Shown here: piece after piece, positions 52,912 through 64,000 of the stretch | How the letters are laid out: each line of letters opens with the position of its first letter | Numbering within the stretch: position 1 is the stretch's first letter | From: Sulfuritalea sp. | GTDB lineage: Bacteria > Pseudomonadota > Gammaproteobacteria > Burkholderiales > Rhodocyclaceae | DNA length: 64,000 nucleotides | Direction: 5' to 3' | Assembly (NCBI GenBank): GCA_016712985.1 | Contig: JADJQA010000009.1 | Location: forward strand, 62,001 to 126,000 | Notes under the pieces: model-generated | What the model was told of the DNA's origin: nothing | Seen by the model: the letters and a program-made list of their open reading frames with translations, nothing else | Database searches by the model: none | Made by a program: the position numbers and the translations under genes

Positions 52912-53140
52912 CGATCATCTGCTCCGGACGGGTCAAGCGGCATAACATTGCCTTGTTCGAAAAGGCACCGAAGCGGTAAGGATCAGCGGCGGGTTGCGGG
53001 CGGCGGCTTTCGTCATCGGTGAAGTATCGAATATTCCGCACCTGCTGTCACGAAGGGTGGTCAAATTGACGGGTTCGCGATGGAATGCGCTGGAAACTCT
53101 GACCTGCTGTCAGAAGCAGGCGGGCGAAATCTTGGGAGAG

Positions 53141-53745
53141 ATGAATTTTATGAACGGTCCAGCACAGGTCTGCGTCGCCCGGCATGGCGAAACCGACTGG
53201 AACATTGCGGGGATTCTGCAGGGCTGGATCGACGTTACGATCAACGACGAGGGTCGCCGCCAGGGCCATGAAATGGCTGCCGGATTCGCCGCTTCAGGCT
53301 TCTCGAGGTGTCTATTCAAGCCCGCTGAGGCGTGCGCTGGAGACCGCGGAGATCATCTGCCGCACGTTGCGGCTTGCTCCTCCGGTTTGTCATGATGGAT
53401 TCAAGGAGAGGAATTTCGGGGTCATCCAGGTGTTCCAAAGGCCCAGTTGGCCGAGTTGAACCCGGCGCTCCTCCAGCAGATCCTGCAAAGGAACCCCGCC
53501 TGTTGCTTCGAGCAGGGCGAGTCGATGGATCACTTTGCGAGAGTAGGGTGCTGGACGCGGTGATGAGCATTGCCGCGGGACATTCCGGCGAACGGGTTCT
53601 GGTGATCACGCATGGCTGGGTCATGGACGTGATTACCCGGCAGATCGGCAAGCTTCCGCGCAGCGCGGTCCTGAACATGAAACGCAAGAACGGCGACTGC
53701 CTGTGGCTTGAGGGGGTGACACGGGAGTCGATTCACCCTGCCTGA
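53141..53745 (+). pseudogene. Histidine phosphatase (phosphoglycerate-mutase-like), frameshifted
   Basis: The start has GGGAGAG upstream. The first frame has the RHG motif CVARHGETDWNIAGILQG. Sense then passes to YSSPLRRALETAEIICRTL and KERNFG in a second frame. The C-terminal part, from about 53550, has GERVLVITHGWVMDVITR with the second catalytic His, ending SIHPA. Several indels lie between 53310 and 53540. An intact product would be about 200 residues, close to the GpmB/CobC-like group. Confidence 0.75.
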
Positions 53746-53822
53746 TCTCAGCGAAGCCGTGCCGGAGTAGCGAGGGCGGATGCTCCGACGGCGAAATTGG
53801 CATTACAATATTTCCGCGGTCC

Positions 53823-54692
53823 ATGGATCATGCACAAGTCAGGCGGCGCCCACTGGACTGATTCCGCTCAAGCTGGCGCTGCATCACAGGCTGTGAACGC
53901 CATCATGATTTTGGCTCCATGCCGGTGCGGCTGGCGGTACGGCTTGATCCGATTGACACACTACGGCATGAACGAGTTGCGCTGCCTTGCTCGGCGGCCG
54001 GCGATTCGCTGCTGGTGAACTTGCGGCCACGCGTGCAGCCACCGGCTCCGCAAGTTTCATCCACCGCCATTCCGGAGTCTCGGCCGGCGCCGGTGGTTCG
54101 TCGGCAACCGGCATCGGCGGATCCGGTCATTGCCCTGAACACGCCGCGCACGAAAGACCCGGCCAGCCGGTCAGTCCGGTGGCGCCCATCGTTCCGTCGC
54201 CCCCTGCAGCGGAGGCACCCTCAGACTTGCAGAGCTATGTCAATGCCGCAAGGGAACGTCGCCGAGCCGCCACCGGCATTTCCGGCAGGAGCACGGAAGC
54301 ATTCCACGAACGCGAGCCATCGGAAGACGAAATCAGAATGGCCCCTGGTCAAGCGCAACCTGACGGTGGGCACCAACGGGATATTTCAGATCCTCAGCAT
54401 CGAATCGCGCACTGCGGCCTTCTCCTTCCGCGGCTGGACGACCGATTCGAGCAACTTCCGGCGCGAATACATTCAAGTCGAAATAGGCACGAACAACAGT
54501 ATCGAGATTGCCATAGTTCGCAAGATGATCGAACTGATTCGTCGCTACTTCAAAGGCAATTTCAATTGGGAATCGCAGCGTCTTGATCGCGTCGTCGTCT
54601 TGTCGGCGCGCCCGGAAGACAACGAAGGCCTTGAAGCATTCCTGATGAAGGAGTTCTTCGAAACGCGATCACCGGCCACGCGGGTTCGCTGA
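53823..54692 (+). pseudogene. TonB-like Pro-rich protein with an unrecognised C-terminal domain, frameshifted
   Basis: The N-terminal part shows a broken hydrophobic anchor (IPLKLALHH..., then ...SMPVRLAVRLDPIDT) and Pro/Ala-rich linker in mixed frames. The last 115 residues, in one clean frame from about 54345, read VGTNGIFQILSIESRTAAFSFRGW, RREYIQVEIGTNN, IVRKMIELIRRYFKGNFNWESQRLDRVV, ending FFETRSPATRVR. I do not recognise that domain. The layout (anchor, Pro-rich spacer, globular end) resembles TonB-like periplasm-spanning proteins. It has at least two indels. Confidence 0.5.
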
Positions 54693-54764
54693 TGCGGGCG
54701 CTTTTTGTCTTCGCGTAGCGAGCGCGTACAAGTGGTTTCGTGCGCGTCCTGGCCACAACAGTAC

Positions 54765-55926
54765 TCAGGCCTCGCGCAGGCAATCGATGATCTTCATCCG
54801 GCAGCCCGCCAGGCCGGGATGAAGCTACCGACGAAAGCCCATGAAGAGAGCGAAAGCCAACGATCTGGACGGCGATCCGGGCAGTGAATTTGAACTGGAA
54901 AGCAGCTCGCTGAAGGTCCGGAAGTTGGTCGTTGAAATGTCCCCCACTCTGCATCCCGATCGGCTGCCGCCAGACCGATCAGGCCGCCGAACAGGGACTA
55001 GCAGCAGTGATTCGGCGAGGAAGGCGATCAGCACCGCCGTGCGCCGAAGCCAGTGCGTAGCGTGCCGATCTCGCCAATGCGCTGGGCAACGGCGGCGAAC
55101 ATCGTGATCATCAGCCGACGATGGCGCCGATCAGAAAGGTCAGCGACAGGAACAGGCCGAGATAGCGGATGAAGGTGGCCAGCGCCTCGCTCTGCTCGGC
55201 GTAGAACTGGATTTTCCGGCGGCGTCGATCCTGCAGCCGCGGATCGGCGTCGATCGCCGCCAGCAGGGCGGGCGGTGCGCCCCTGGTCGGCGAGGCGAAG
55301 ACAATGGTCGAGTAGGCACTGCGGCGAAAGGCCGCCATCATCTATTCGGCATCGCCCCAGCTCTCCGAATCGAAGCCGGTCCTGCCAGGAATCAACGCCG
55401 ACGCCCGATCAGTCGCGTTTGCGCCAAACGCAGCGTCTCGCCGAGTCCGGTACCCGATGAATCCGTTGGCGATCGAGCGACCGGTGATCTCCGGGTTCCC
55501 GGCCGGAACATCCGGCCTTCGATCAAACCGGACCTGCGGCCATAGCGCCAGCGCCAGCGGTGAGGTGCCACGCAGGGTGACGTTGCTCGGCTTGCCATTG
55601 CTGCGCTTGGGCAGGTTGTTGAGCACCACCGGCTCCTTCGATACCAGCCGCTGGCCGTTGCCGTCGGTGGCGATGCCGGGCAGGCTTTCGATGATTGCCG
55701 CCTGGCTGCGCGAAACGCCGCTGTTGATTTCGGCCCCGGCGCCCTTGCGCGAATACCAGCATGTTGTCCGGCCTGGCCGGTGGCGACCAGCGTCGCGCGG
55801 ATGCCTTCGCTCATCATCAGCTTGGTGGCGGGCGAAGACCACCAGCGCCATGCCACCGGCGGTGAGCAGCGTCGTCACCGCCGCACCAGAGGTTGCGCGC
55901 GATGTGGAAAACGGAATAGCTTTCAT
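54765..55926 (-). pseudogene. FtsX/MacB-like ABC permease 2, multiply frameshifted
   Basis: Pieced from several frames, it has an N-terminal MKAIPF anchor, TTLLTAGGMALVVF membrane helix, a periplasmic domain (EINSGVSRSQAAIIESLPGIATDG, NVTLRGTSPLAL), the C-terminal membrane bundle (ATFIRYLGLFLSLTFLIGAIVG, ESLLL) and the end MKIIDCLREA before the TGA at 54765. About 387 residues intact. The ATG overlaps the permease 1 stop. Many indels occur; the frame changes about every 150 bp. Confidence 0.7.
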
Positions 55927-57026
55927 CCGGCGTGGCGCAGACCATTGACGATGTCGATGCGCGACATCTTCCACGCCACCAGGCGACGGCAATGGCGCCA
56001 ACTGTGACACTGGCCGCCAGTTGCAGCAGCATCGTGGTATCGACACCACGAACACCGGAAACAAGTGCCGACTGCCTTGGCGAAGGCCGCCGCCAGCGGC
56101 AGCGTCAGCAGCATGCCAAGGATGCCGCCGCCGAGTCTATGACCAGGCTTTCGCGAACAACAGCTTGACCTTGAAGGCGGGCGGAAATCAGCGCCATGAA
56201 GTCATGGTGTTGGCCATCACCGCCATGATAATGACGATGATCACGTAGCTCACCGCATTGACGGCGACGAGGATGGCTTCGCTCATCGAGACGAAGCCGA
56301 GCTGGAAGGCCTTTTCGGTTTCGGTCAGGGTCTCCGCCAGCGAATTGCGGAACTGCGCGTCGATGCGCTGCGAGACCAGCGCCGCGTTGTTGGGGTCGTT
56401 GATGCCGACGATACCAGACACCGACATGATCGGCATTCTGGCCGCCGCGCTCAGATTTTCCGACAGCAGCTTCCAGTGGAACAGCATCTGCGCCTCGTCG
56501 GTCGGGCGTCGACGCCATCAGATGCCGCGCAAGGGTGAAGGTCGAGTGCCGGGGAAGATGGTGCCGCGGAAGCGGAATCTGGTCGCCGACCCCTTCCAGC
56601 CGTACTGGTTGGCCAGCTTGCGCCCGACGACGGCGCCCTGGCGGTCGAGCAGAAAGCCTTCTTCTCGGCCTCAGGCAGGATGTATTCGGGATACAGCGCC
56701 GAGGTAGCTCGCCGGCTCGACGGCGAACTGCGGAAAAAGTTGCGTTCGGTGATATAGACGCCGCCGAACCAGTTCGACCAGCTCACGCCGGTGACGCCCT
56801 CGACTCGACGCACGCGATCGGCGTAATTGAGCGGCAGCACGAAGGTCAGCGAGATCGCGTTGCGGGTGACCAGGCGCGTGCTCGAAGTGCCTTCGGCGCC
56901 AGCGTACCAGGCGTCGATGATGGTCCGCAGGAGGCCAGCGCAGACCACGACGATCAACCGGCTCATCGTCAGCAGCGTCCGCAGCCGATGACGAAAGCGT
57001 TCTTGAGCAGCAGCGAGGACGAACAT
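55923..57026 (-). pseudogene. FtsX/MacB-like ABC permease 1, multiply frameshifted
   Basis: The frames read FRHRLRTLLTM (after a 1-base shift), AGAEGTSSTRLVTRNAISLTF, LFHWKLLSENLSAAARMPIM and SEAILVAVNAVSYVIIVIIMAVMANTM, ending SRIDIVNGLRHAG with TGA at 55923-55925. It fits a lipoprotein/drug-export-type FtsX permease of about 367 residues. It lies 9 bp after the ATPase stop, in an HlyD-ATPase-permease-permease operon. Indels are frequent. Confidence 0.7.
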
Positions 57027-57035
57027 GGCCTGCGC

Positions 57036-57748
57036 TCAAACCGCGCCGGGTGCCAGGTCGGGCACCAGCACGCCCTTTCGAGATGGACCATGCGTTCGGC
57101 GCGCCAGCCGCCTTCCGGGTCGTGCGTGACCATGACGATGGTTTTGCCGAGCTGGCGATGCAGATCGTCGAGCAGGTCGGCACTTCGCCGCCGGTAACGC
57201 GGTCAAGGTCGCCGGTCGGCTCGTCGGCAACGATCAACGTCGGATCGGTGACCAGTGCGCGGGCAATGGCAACGCGCTGCTGCTGGCCGCCGGAAGCTCG
57301 TTCGGGTAATGGTCCACCCGATCGGTGAGCCGGACCATGTCGAGCGCTGCCGCGACATGCGCCTTGCGTTCGCGGCGCAGGCGTGGTGAGCAGCAGCGGC
57401 AGTTCGACGTTCTCGAAGGCGGTCATACCGGCATCGGGTTATAGAACTGGAAAATGAAACCGACGTGGGCGGCGCGCCAGTCGACGACCTCCCTCGCTGA
57501 GTGTGGCGATATCGACGCCGCCAACGATGATGCTGCCGCCGCTCGGCTTGTCGATGCCGGCGACGAGATTCAACAGCGTGCTCTTGCCCGAGCCGCTCGG
57601 CCCCATCAGGGCGACGAATTCGGCGCGGCGGACGTCAAGGTCGAGGCCCTGCAGCACGGGGATGAACTGTTCGCCGCGGACATAAGCTACTCAGGTTGCG
57701 GATCCGGATCAGCGTTTGTCCGGCCCCGCCATCCCCGGTGACACTCAC
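57036..57748 (-). pseudogene. ABC transporter ATPase (MacB/LolD type), frameshifted
   Basis: It probably starts with the GTG at 57748, overlapping the HlyD stop. Fragments show VLQGLDLDVRRAEFVALMGPSGSGKSTLLNLVAGIDKPSGG (Walker A), SGGQQQRVAIARALVTDPTLIVADEPTGDLD (signature, Walker B) and an end ...LVPDLAPGAV at 57036. It has shifts near 57690, 57460, 57300 and 57190. It would energise the two FtsX-type permeases. Confidence 0.8.
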
Positions 57749-59009
57749 TTGGCCGTCACCGTGACCCGCGTTCCCGCCTGAACCTTGTCCGACGGCGACA
57801 GCACCAGGCGTTCGCCCGACTGGAGGGCGCCGGCAATCTCGACGTTGTCGCCGATCTTGCGGCCGGGAACCACGTCGACGGCCTCGACCGTGTCATCCTT
57901 GAGCCGCAACACCAGCTTGCGGCCGTCGCGCTCGACGATCGCCCGCGGATTCACCGCCAACACTGCCTTCTGGTCGGCGTCGGTCGCAGCCTGCGAGAGG
58001 ATCGTCACCTTCGCGCTCATTTCCGGCAGGATGCGCGGGTCGAGCTTGTCGAAGCGGATCTTGGTCATCACGGTCGCCTTGGCGCGGTCGACGGTCGGCA
58101 CGATGCCGACCACCGCGCCGCGAAAACGCGTGTCGGGCAGCGCGTCGAGCGTGATCTCCACCGGTTTGCCGATTGCGGCCTTGGCCAGGTTGCTCTCCGA
58201 GACATCGGCCTCGACTTCCAGCGTACTCATGTCGGCCATCGTCACCACGGCTCCCTGAGTGCCGGCGGCGCTGGAAAACGGCGTGATGATGTCGCCGACA
58301 TTGGCATTCTTTACCAGCACAACGCCGTCAGAAGGCGCGCGGATCTCCGTGTAGTCGGCATTGACCCGCTGCACGCCGACCTGCGCCGCCGATTGGGCGA
58401 CCGCCGCCTGCGCGGTGGCAATCGCCGCCTGCGCCGAACCGACCGCCGCCTGCGCGACATCGGCCCGCGTTCGCACTGTATCGAGCGCCTGCGGCGAAAC
58501 GAAGCCGCGCGCAACCAGCGCCTCGTTGCGCCGCAATTCCGCGGCGGCGTTGGCCTGTTCGATCCGCGCCTGGTGCAGGCTCGCCTCGGCCTGGTGGACC
58601 GCCGCTTCCGGACTGGCGCTGCCCGGCCTGGGCGGCCGACGATGGCGGCGCGCACGTCGCTGGAATCGAGTCGGGCGATCAGGTCGCCGGCCTTGACCAC
58701 GCTGCCCTCGCGGACGCAGTTCGAGCAGTCGCCCGGTGGCCTCGAGGCGACCGCCGCGCGCCGCTGGGCGACAACGTAGCCGGACGCCGTCAGTTCTGCA
58801 TACTGCTGCGAGGGAAAGGTCATCAGCACCGAAGTGACCTGAACCTCGGCCTTGCGCGGGATCAGGGCAAACACCCCGAGTGCTGCAATGCCAAGGGCAA
58901 GTACCAGCCACCGGCCCCAGCGACGCTTTCCTTTCGGTGACGCGGCGCTGCGGTCAATCTTTAGCCGACTCAGCGGCGTGGTGGCCGGAGTCTGTGAGGC
59001 ATCGTTCAT
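57745..59009 (-). pseudogene. HlyD/MacA-type periplasmic adaptor, frameshifted
   Basis: The N-terminus (from 59009) has a membrane anchor GRWLVLALGIAALGVFALIP and a lipoyl half GSVVKAGDLIARLDSSDVRAAI. After a shift near 58640-58650 the long coiled-coil (VHQAEASLHQARIEQANAAAELRRNEALVARG), second lipoyl half (RAPSDGVVLVKNANVGDIITPF) and barrel (KATVMTKIRFDKLDPRILPEMSAKVTI) continue cleanly to 57745. About 420 residues. It is the adaptor of the downstream ABC exporter. Confidence 0.85.
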
Positions 59010-59210
59010 GGTTCGGAGAGAACTGGAAAAGTGGCCGGCGCAGTATATCGCCCGTTACGCAGACCGCTTTCGGCCAGAATGGTTTCGTATCAGTCGGTGC
59101 CGGATTGCCCCAATCGGCGAAAAACGGACAAGGACAAACTGGCGGCCGGTTGGCAGGATCGTCGATCTCCGGGCGGTACACCGGTGCCCGGCGTCGCCCT
59201 GCTGCACCGG

Positions 59211-59465
59211 CTACCGCGCGATCGACTGTCCCCGCTGGTCGAGGAACTCTCCTGAAGATTCCGGCGGCAGCGTGTCGATCACCGTCAGGAGCCGCCTCGG
59301 CGCCACCGTCTCGATGCTCGCCTCTGCGCCGAGGTCCGGCGGGACTGCGCTCGAGCGGGAGCAGCCGAGTACAGTGGCGAAACCGGAGTCGGCATGGAGT
59401 TGCGTCGCGCGGGCGTGACCGATCCCGCCGCTGACTCCGAAAACGATGGTGACGCCGCCCGGAGG
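59211..59465 (-). pseudogene. Short-chain dehydrogenase fragment
   Basis: The frame reads VTIVFGVSGGIGHARATQLHADSGFATVLGCSRSSA then DLGAEASIE: the N-terminal Rossmann motif (GxxGGIG) of an SDR. The catalytic YxxxK part is missing; the sequence ends after about 90 residues in unrelated frames near the HlyD gene. It is truncated or indel-broken. Confidence 0.6.
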
Positions 59466-59497
59466 GAACGACGCAGTGCGGGATGTCGATCCGCCGC

Positions 59498-59806
59498 TCA
59501 GATTTTCTTCACCCAGGCGACGCACCAGCCCCTGGGATTGACCAGCTTTCCGTCCAGAGCGCCACAGCCCCCCCAGGGATCGGCAGGCCTACCCTGATAA
59601 AACCGGCAGTTGGCGCAATTCTGCCCGGCGGCGTAGGCCGTGAAATTCTTGCCGTGGGCCTCGCTGGCCTCGTGTTTGTACCCCAGCGAAACCGCGACCG
59701 GTTCGTATTCCTCAAGTCGTGTCGCCTTGGCCGATGCGGCGCGGGCCAGGATCAACGTCAGCGCGGCGGCGGGAAGTGCATGGAGAAAGTCGCGTCGGGT
59801 GGTCAT
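59498..59806 (-). CDS. High-potential iron-sulfur protein (HiPIP)
   Basis: The 102-residue protein has a Tat signal (TTRRDFLHALPAAALTLILA) and a mature domain with the HiPIP cysteine set C64, C67, C81 and C95 around the 4Fe-4S cluster. It is a periplasmic electron carrier that can donate to oxidases or reductases in respiring betaproteobacteria. It is intact, in contrast to its neighbours. The ATG at 59806 was chosen for the RR motif and ribosome site. Confidence 0.92.
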   Translation of the reverse strand: MTTRRDFLHALPAAALTLILARAASAKATRLEEYEPVAVSLGYKHEASEAHGKNFTAYAAGQNCANCRFYQGRPADPWGGCGALDGKLVNPRGWCVAWVKKI

Positions 59807-59916
59807 GATTGCTCCTTTCGGTTGGGGAGCGATTCCGGGGCATGAACTGATGCATTCCCGAATCCTCGGGGCTGGCAGGGTCATTCGAAAGATCCGGCAG
59901 CGTCGTTGCCGAGGAA

Positions 59917-59964
59917 CAAAAAAACTCCGCAGGCATTGCCGGGCGTCAGCCCGGCAATGCCTGC
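59917..59964 (-). terminator. Terminator of the BON lipoprotein gene
   Basis: A 16-bp stem GCAGGCATTGCCGGGC / GCCCGGCAATGCCTGC at 59929-59944 and 59949-59964 has a 4-base loop. In the minus direction it is followed by GGAGTTTTTTTG. This is a strong intrinsic terminator. Confidence 0.88.
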
Positions 59965-59977
59965 GGCAATCCGCCGG

Positions 59978-60292
59978 TTACTTCATTCGCATGTCGTTGC
60001 GGACGGATGTCACGCCATGCACGCCGCGTGTCAATTCAACAGCCTTGCTGGCCGCAGCCTGCGAACTGACAAAACCGCTCAGTTGGACCACGCCCTTGAA
60101 GGTCTCGACGTTGATCTCGGCCGATTTCAGAGTGGGTTCGTTGAAAATTGCCGCCTTCACCTTGGTGGTGATGACGGTGTCGTCAACGTACTCGCCGGTC
60201 CCTTCCTGCTTTGTGGTGGAGGCACAACCCACGACGGACACCAGCGTGACAGCCAGAAAAAGCGCGGAAAGATAATTCATAAGTTGCTTCAT
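59978..60292 (-). CDS. BON-domain lipoprotein
   Basis: The 104-residue protein has a lipoprotein signal with lipobox ending at C23 (SVVGCAST) and one BON domain (VDDTVITTKVKAAIFNEPTLKSAEINVETFKGVVQLSGFV). BON lipoproteins like OsmY/DolP bind membranes and are envelope-stress linked. The start at 60292 fits the signal. It is flanked by its terminator and a 546-bp gap. Confidence 0.9.
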   Translation of the reverse strand: MKQLMNYLSALFLAVTLVSVVGCASTTKQEGTGEYVDDTVITTKVKAAIFNEPTLKSAEINVETFKGVVQLSGFVSSQAAASKAVELTRGVHGVTSVRNDMRMK

Positions 60293-60838
60293 GGTGAGAT
60301 CTCCAAATATGGAAAAAGATGACTTCTTGACCTGGTTCCGGCTCATGACGGTTGCGCAAGCTTCCGGCCCGCGAAGCGAGTCAGGCGGCCAGCAAACGGC
60401 ATGGTTGTCGAAACCTCGGATCAAGGATAGCAACGCCCGGCGGTGCGGTCGGTACGCTAGCGCACATAGCGCGGACGGCATCGGCCAATCTTGGCCGCAG
60501 AAGGGACAGCCCGTTCAACCGTATACCGGTCGAGGGGAATGCTCTGTGCGCCAACGCACAGCGCGTTGTGCGTGGATGTCGATAATAGAATCAGCGCCTG
60601 ACCGCCGTCGGCAAGAGGCCAGCGGCCTTTGCTTTTCAGTCGCTCTGGCGTGCTTAACGAGTTTGCAGCTTGCTCGGCATGCTTTCGTGCGCGATGGATT
60701 TTTGGATCAAATCGTGGGCCAGCCAATGAACCAGTCAAAGTGTCATGGAGGAATTTTTGTCGCGCCTTGTTGAATGTACGACTCCCTGTCGGGCCCTGTA
60801 GCCCAGGCGCTCGTCGCGGAGCACGCGGATAGCACGCA
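60293..60838. other. Intergenic region between BON lipoprotein and macA
   Basis: This 546-bp gap has open frames on both strands, but none shows a recognised domain, codon bias or ribosome site. It must hold the divergent promoters. No RNA or repeat was recognised. Confidence 0.4.
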
Positions 60839-62145
60839 ATGACTTCAGTTATCGAAACGTCTGCAAATGTGCGGCAACAGGATTCGCTTGCAGGCCCGGC
60901 CCCGTCACGCCTGTCTCGCATCGGCCGACCGGTGCTGATTGTTGCTGTGTTCGCGATGCTGGCGGGCGGTGGGTATTACGGCTGGCGAACATGGTTTGCG
61001 GCAGCCGATCCAGCCGATAGCATTCTTGCGACGGCGGCCACGCGCGGCAATCTGGAGGACACGGTAACGGCAACCGGTACGCTGCAGCCCAAAGGAGTTC
61101 AGGACGTCGGACACAGGTCTCCGGACAACTGAAGAAACTGCACGTCGAAATTGGGGATGTCGTCAAAAAGGGCAACTGCTGGCCGAGATCGATCCGTCGG
61201 TCACCAGGCGAAGGTTGATGGCGATCGCGCGCAGTTGCTCAACCTGCAGGCGCAGCTTGCCGACAAGCAGGCACAGCTCGTGCTGGCAGATCTGCAACTT
61301 GCTCGGCAGCAGAACCTGACGCGCGACGATGCGACAACGGCCGATGCGCTGCAAAGCGCCGAGGCAGTACGAAAATCGGCACTGGCTCAGGCCAACTCGG
61401 TAAAGGCGCAGATCCAGCAGACTGGGTCAACCTTGCGCGGGGACGAGGCGAACCTCGGCTACACCAAGATCTATGCGCCGATTGCGGGAACCGTCGTGTC
61501 ACAGGCTGCCAGGCAGGGCCAGACGCTGAACGCCAACCAGCAGGCGCCTATCGTGATGCGCATCGCGGACTTGTCAACGATGACGGTGCAGGCTCAGGTT
61601 TCGGAGGCCGACGTACCCAAGCTGCATGTTGGCATGGACGTCTTCACCACGCTGGGTGGGGACAGCCGGCGCTTCCACGGCAAGCTACGGCAGATTCCGC
61701 CGACGCCGACGGTGGTGAACAACGTCGTGCTCTACGACGCTTTGTTCGACGTGGCGAACCCCGACCAGGCGCTGATGACGCAGATGACCGCCCAGGTGTT
61801 TTTCGTCGCGTCGAGCGCCACGGACGCGGTGCTGGTGCCGCTTCCCGCGCTGCATCCGGCGGCGACGCCGGAAGGCCGCAAGCGCGGTGGCCGCGGCGCC
61901 ACCGGCAGCGACCCGCGCAATCAGTTTGCCAGTGGACGCGCTCTGGTCAGGGTCGTCGGTGCCGATGGCAAGGTCGTGGAGCGGGAAGTGAAGGTCGGTG
62001 TGATGAACCGCGTTTCGGCGCAGATCGTCGAGGGCCTCAGTCCCGGCGAACAGGTCGTGGTAGGAACCAGGGCAACCGCTCCGGTTGCGCGTGCGCAGAC
62101 CGGCAGTTCGCTCACGCCGAACGCGGCGCCAGCGGGCGGTCGTCC

Positions 62146-62149
<4 letters not shown>
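60839..62149 (+). pseudogene. macA: MacA-like periplasmic adaptor, frameshifted near 61110-61200
   Basis: The N-terminus has the anchor RIGRPVLIVAVFAMLAGGGYYGW and LEDTVTATGTLQPKGVQDVG. A run of indels between about 61105 and 61200 scrambles the first lipoyl domain; fragments read SGQLKKLHVE and LLAEIDPSV. From 61205 the frame is clean: coiled coil, TKIYAPIAGTVVSQAARQGQTLNA, barrel and C-terminal PVAR. About 437 residues intact. It pairs with macB, starting 4 bp before its end. Confidence 0.88.

Positions 62150-64000
<1,851 letters not shown>

Noticed and set aside
60291..60773. 160-residue open frame upstream of macA
   Set aside because: No start signal or domain and no coding character; it starts inside the leader of the divergent BON gene.

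Overview
The window is about 64 kb of high-GC DNA with dense genes and short gaps. The gene content and order fit a betaproteobacterium, most likely a Rhodocyclales-type denitrifier or aromatic degrader: the rimP-nusA-infB-rbfA-truB-rpsO-pnp run, a short dksA, CoA-linked aminobenzoate or salicylate genes, a HiPIP, NosL proteins and a cytochrome-cd1-like protein. This placement is inferred from gene content only.

Region 1 (1-16 kb) reads as a copper-handling island. It holds a Met/His-rich membrane protein, an HMA-like protein, a CopA-type P-type ATPase, a TauE/SafE-like membrane protein, a Crp/Fnr regulator, an OprC/NosA-type TonB-dependent receptor with its own TonB-ExbB-ExbD, two NosL-type chaperones and an orphan NirN-like cytochrome c/d1 protein. 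Together they could carry copper across the outer membrane (receptor plus TonB), hold it in the periplasm (NosL) and move it across the inner membrane (ATPase, TauE-like protein). A perfect 32-bp palindrome and a related promoter upstream of the regulator suggest one regulatory circuit. The island is punctuated by toxin-antitoxin modules (MntA-HepT, VapBC, AbrB-PIN), a relic HEPN toxin, a GIY-YIG relic and palindromic repeats.

Region 2 (16-28.5 kb) is mostly housekeeping on the minus strand: ettA, a ccdAB module, thrC (plus strand), and an rmlBACD-parE-parC run that ends in an undescribed 45-residue membrane protein.

Region 3 (28.6-34.6 kb) is a plus-strand catabolic operon behind a strong sigma70-type promoter. 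It encodes a fused 2-aminobenzoyl-CoA/salicylyl-CoA monooxygenase-reductase (frameshifted here), an enoyl-CoA hydratase, an acyl-CoA dehydrogenase, a RidA-like protein and an alpha/beta hydrolase.

Region 4 (34.6-50 kb) is core information processing: PHP phosphoesterase, YciO/Sua5, M50 protease, trpS, scpAB, rluB, rimP-nusA-infB-rbfA-truB, rpsO-pnp, dksA and tRNA-Pro.

Region 5 (50-64 kb) holds yajD, tRNA-Arg, a MaoC-like hydratase, an HD-GYP protein, a histidine phosphatase, a TonB-like protein, a minus-strand ABC exporter (HlyD, ATPase, two FtsX-type permeases), a HiPIP, a BON lipoprotein and a plus-strand macA-macB pair that runs off the end. Most genes from 51 to 61.2 kb are broken by single-base indels. 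The same kind of indel also hits infB, pnp, rluB and a tRNA, so consensus error is more likely than real decay for much of this. Readers should repair frames before drawing functional conclusions.
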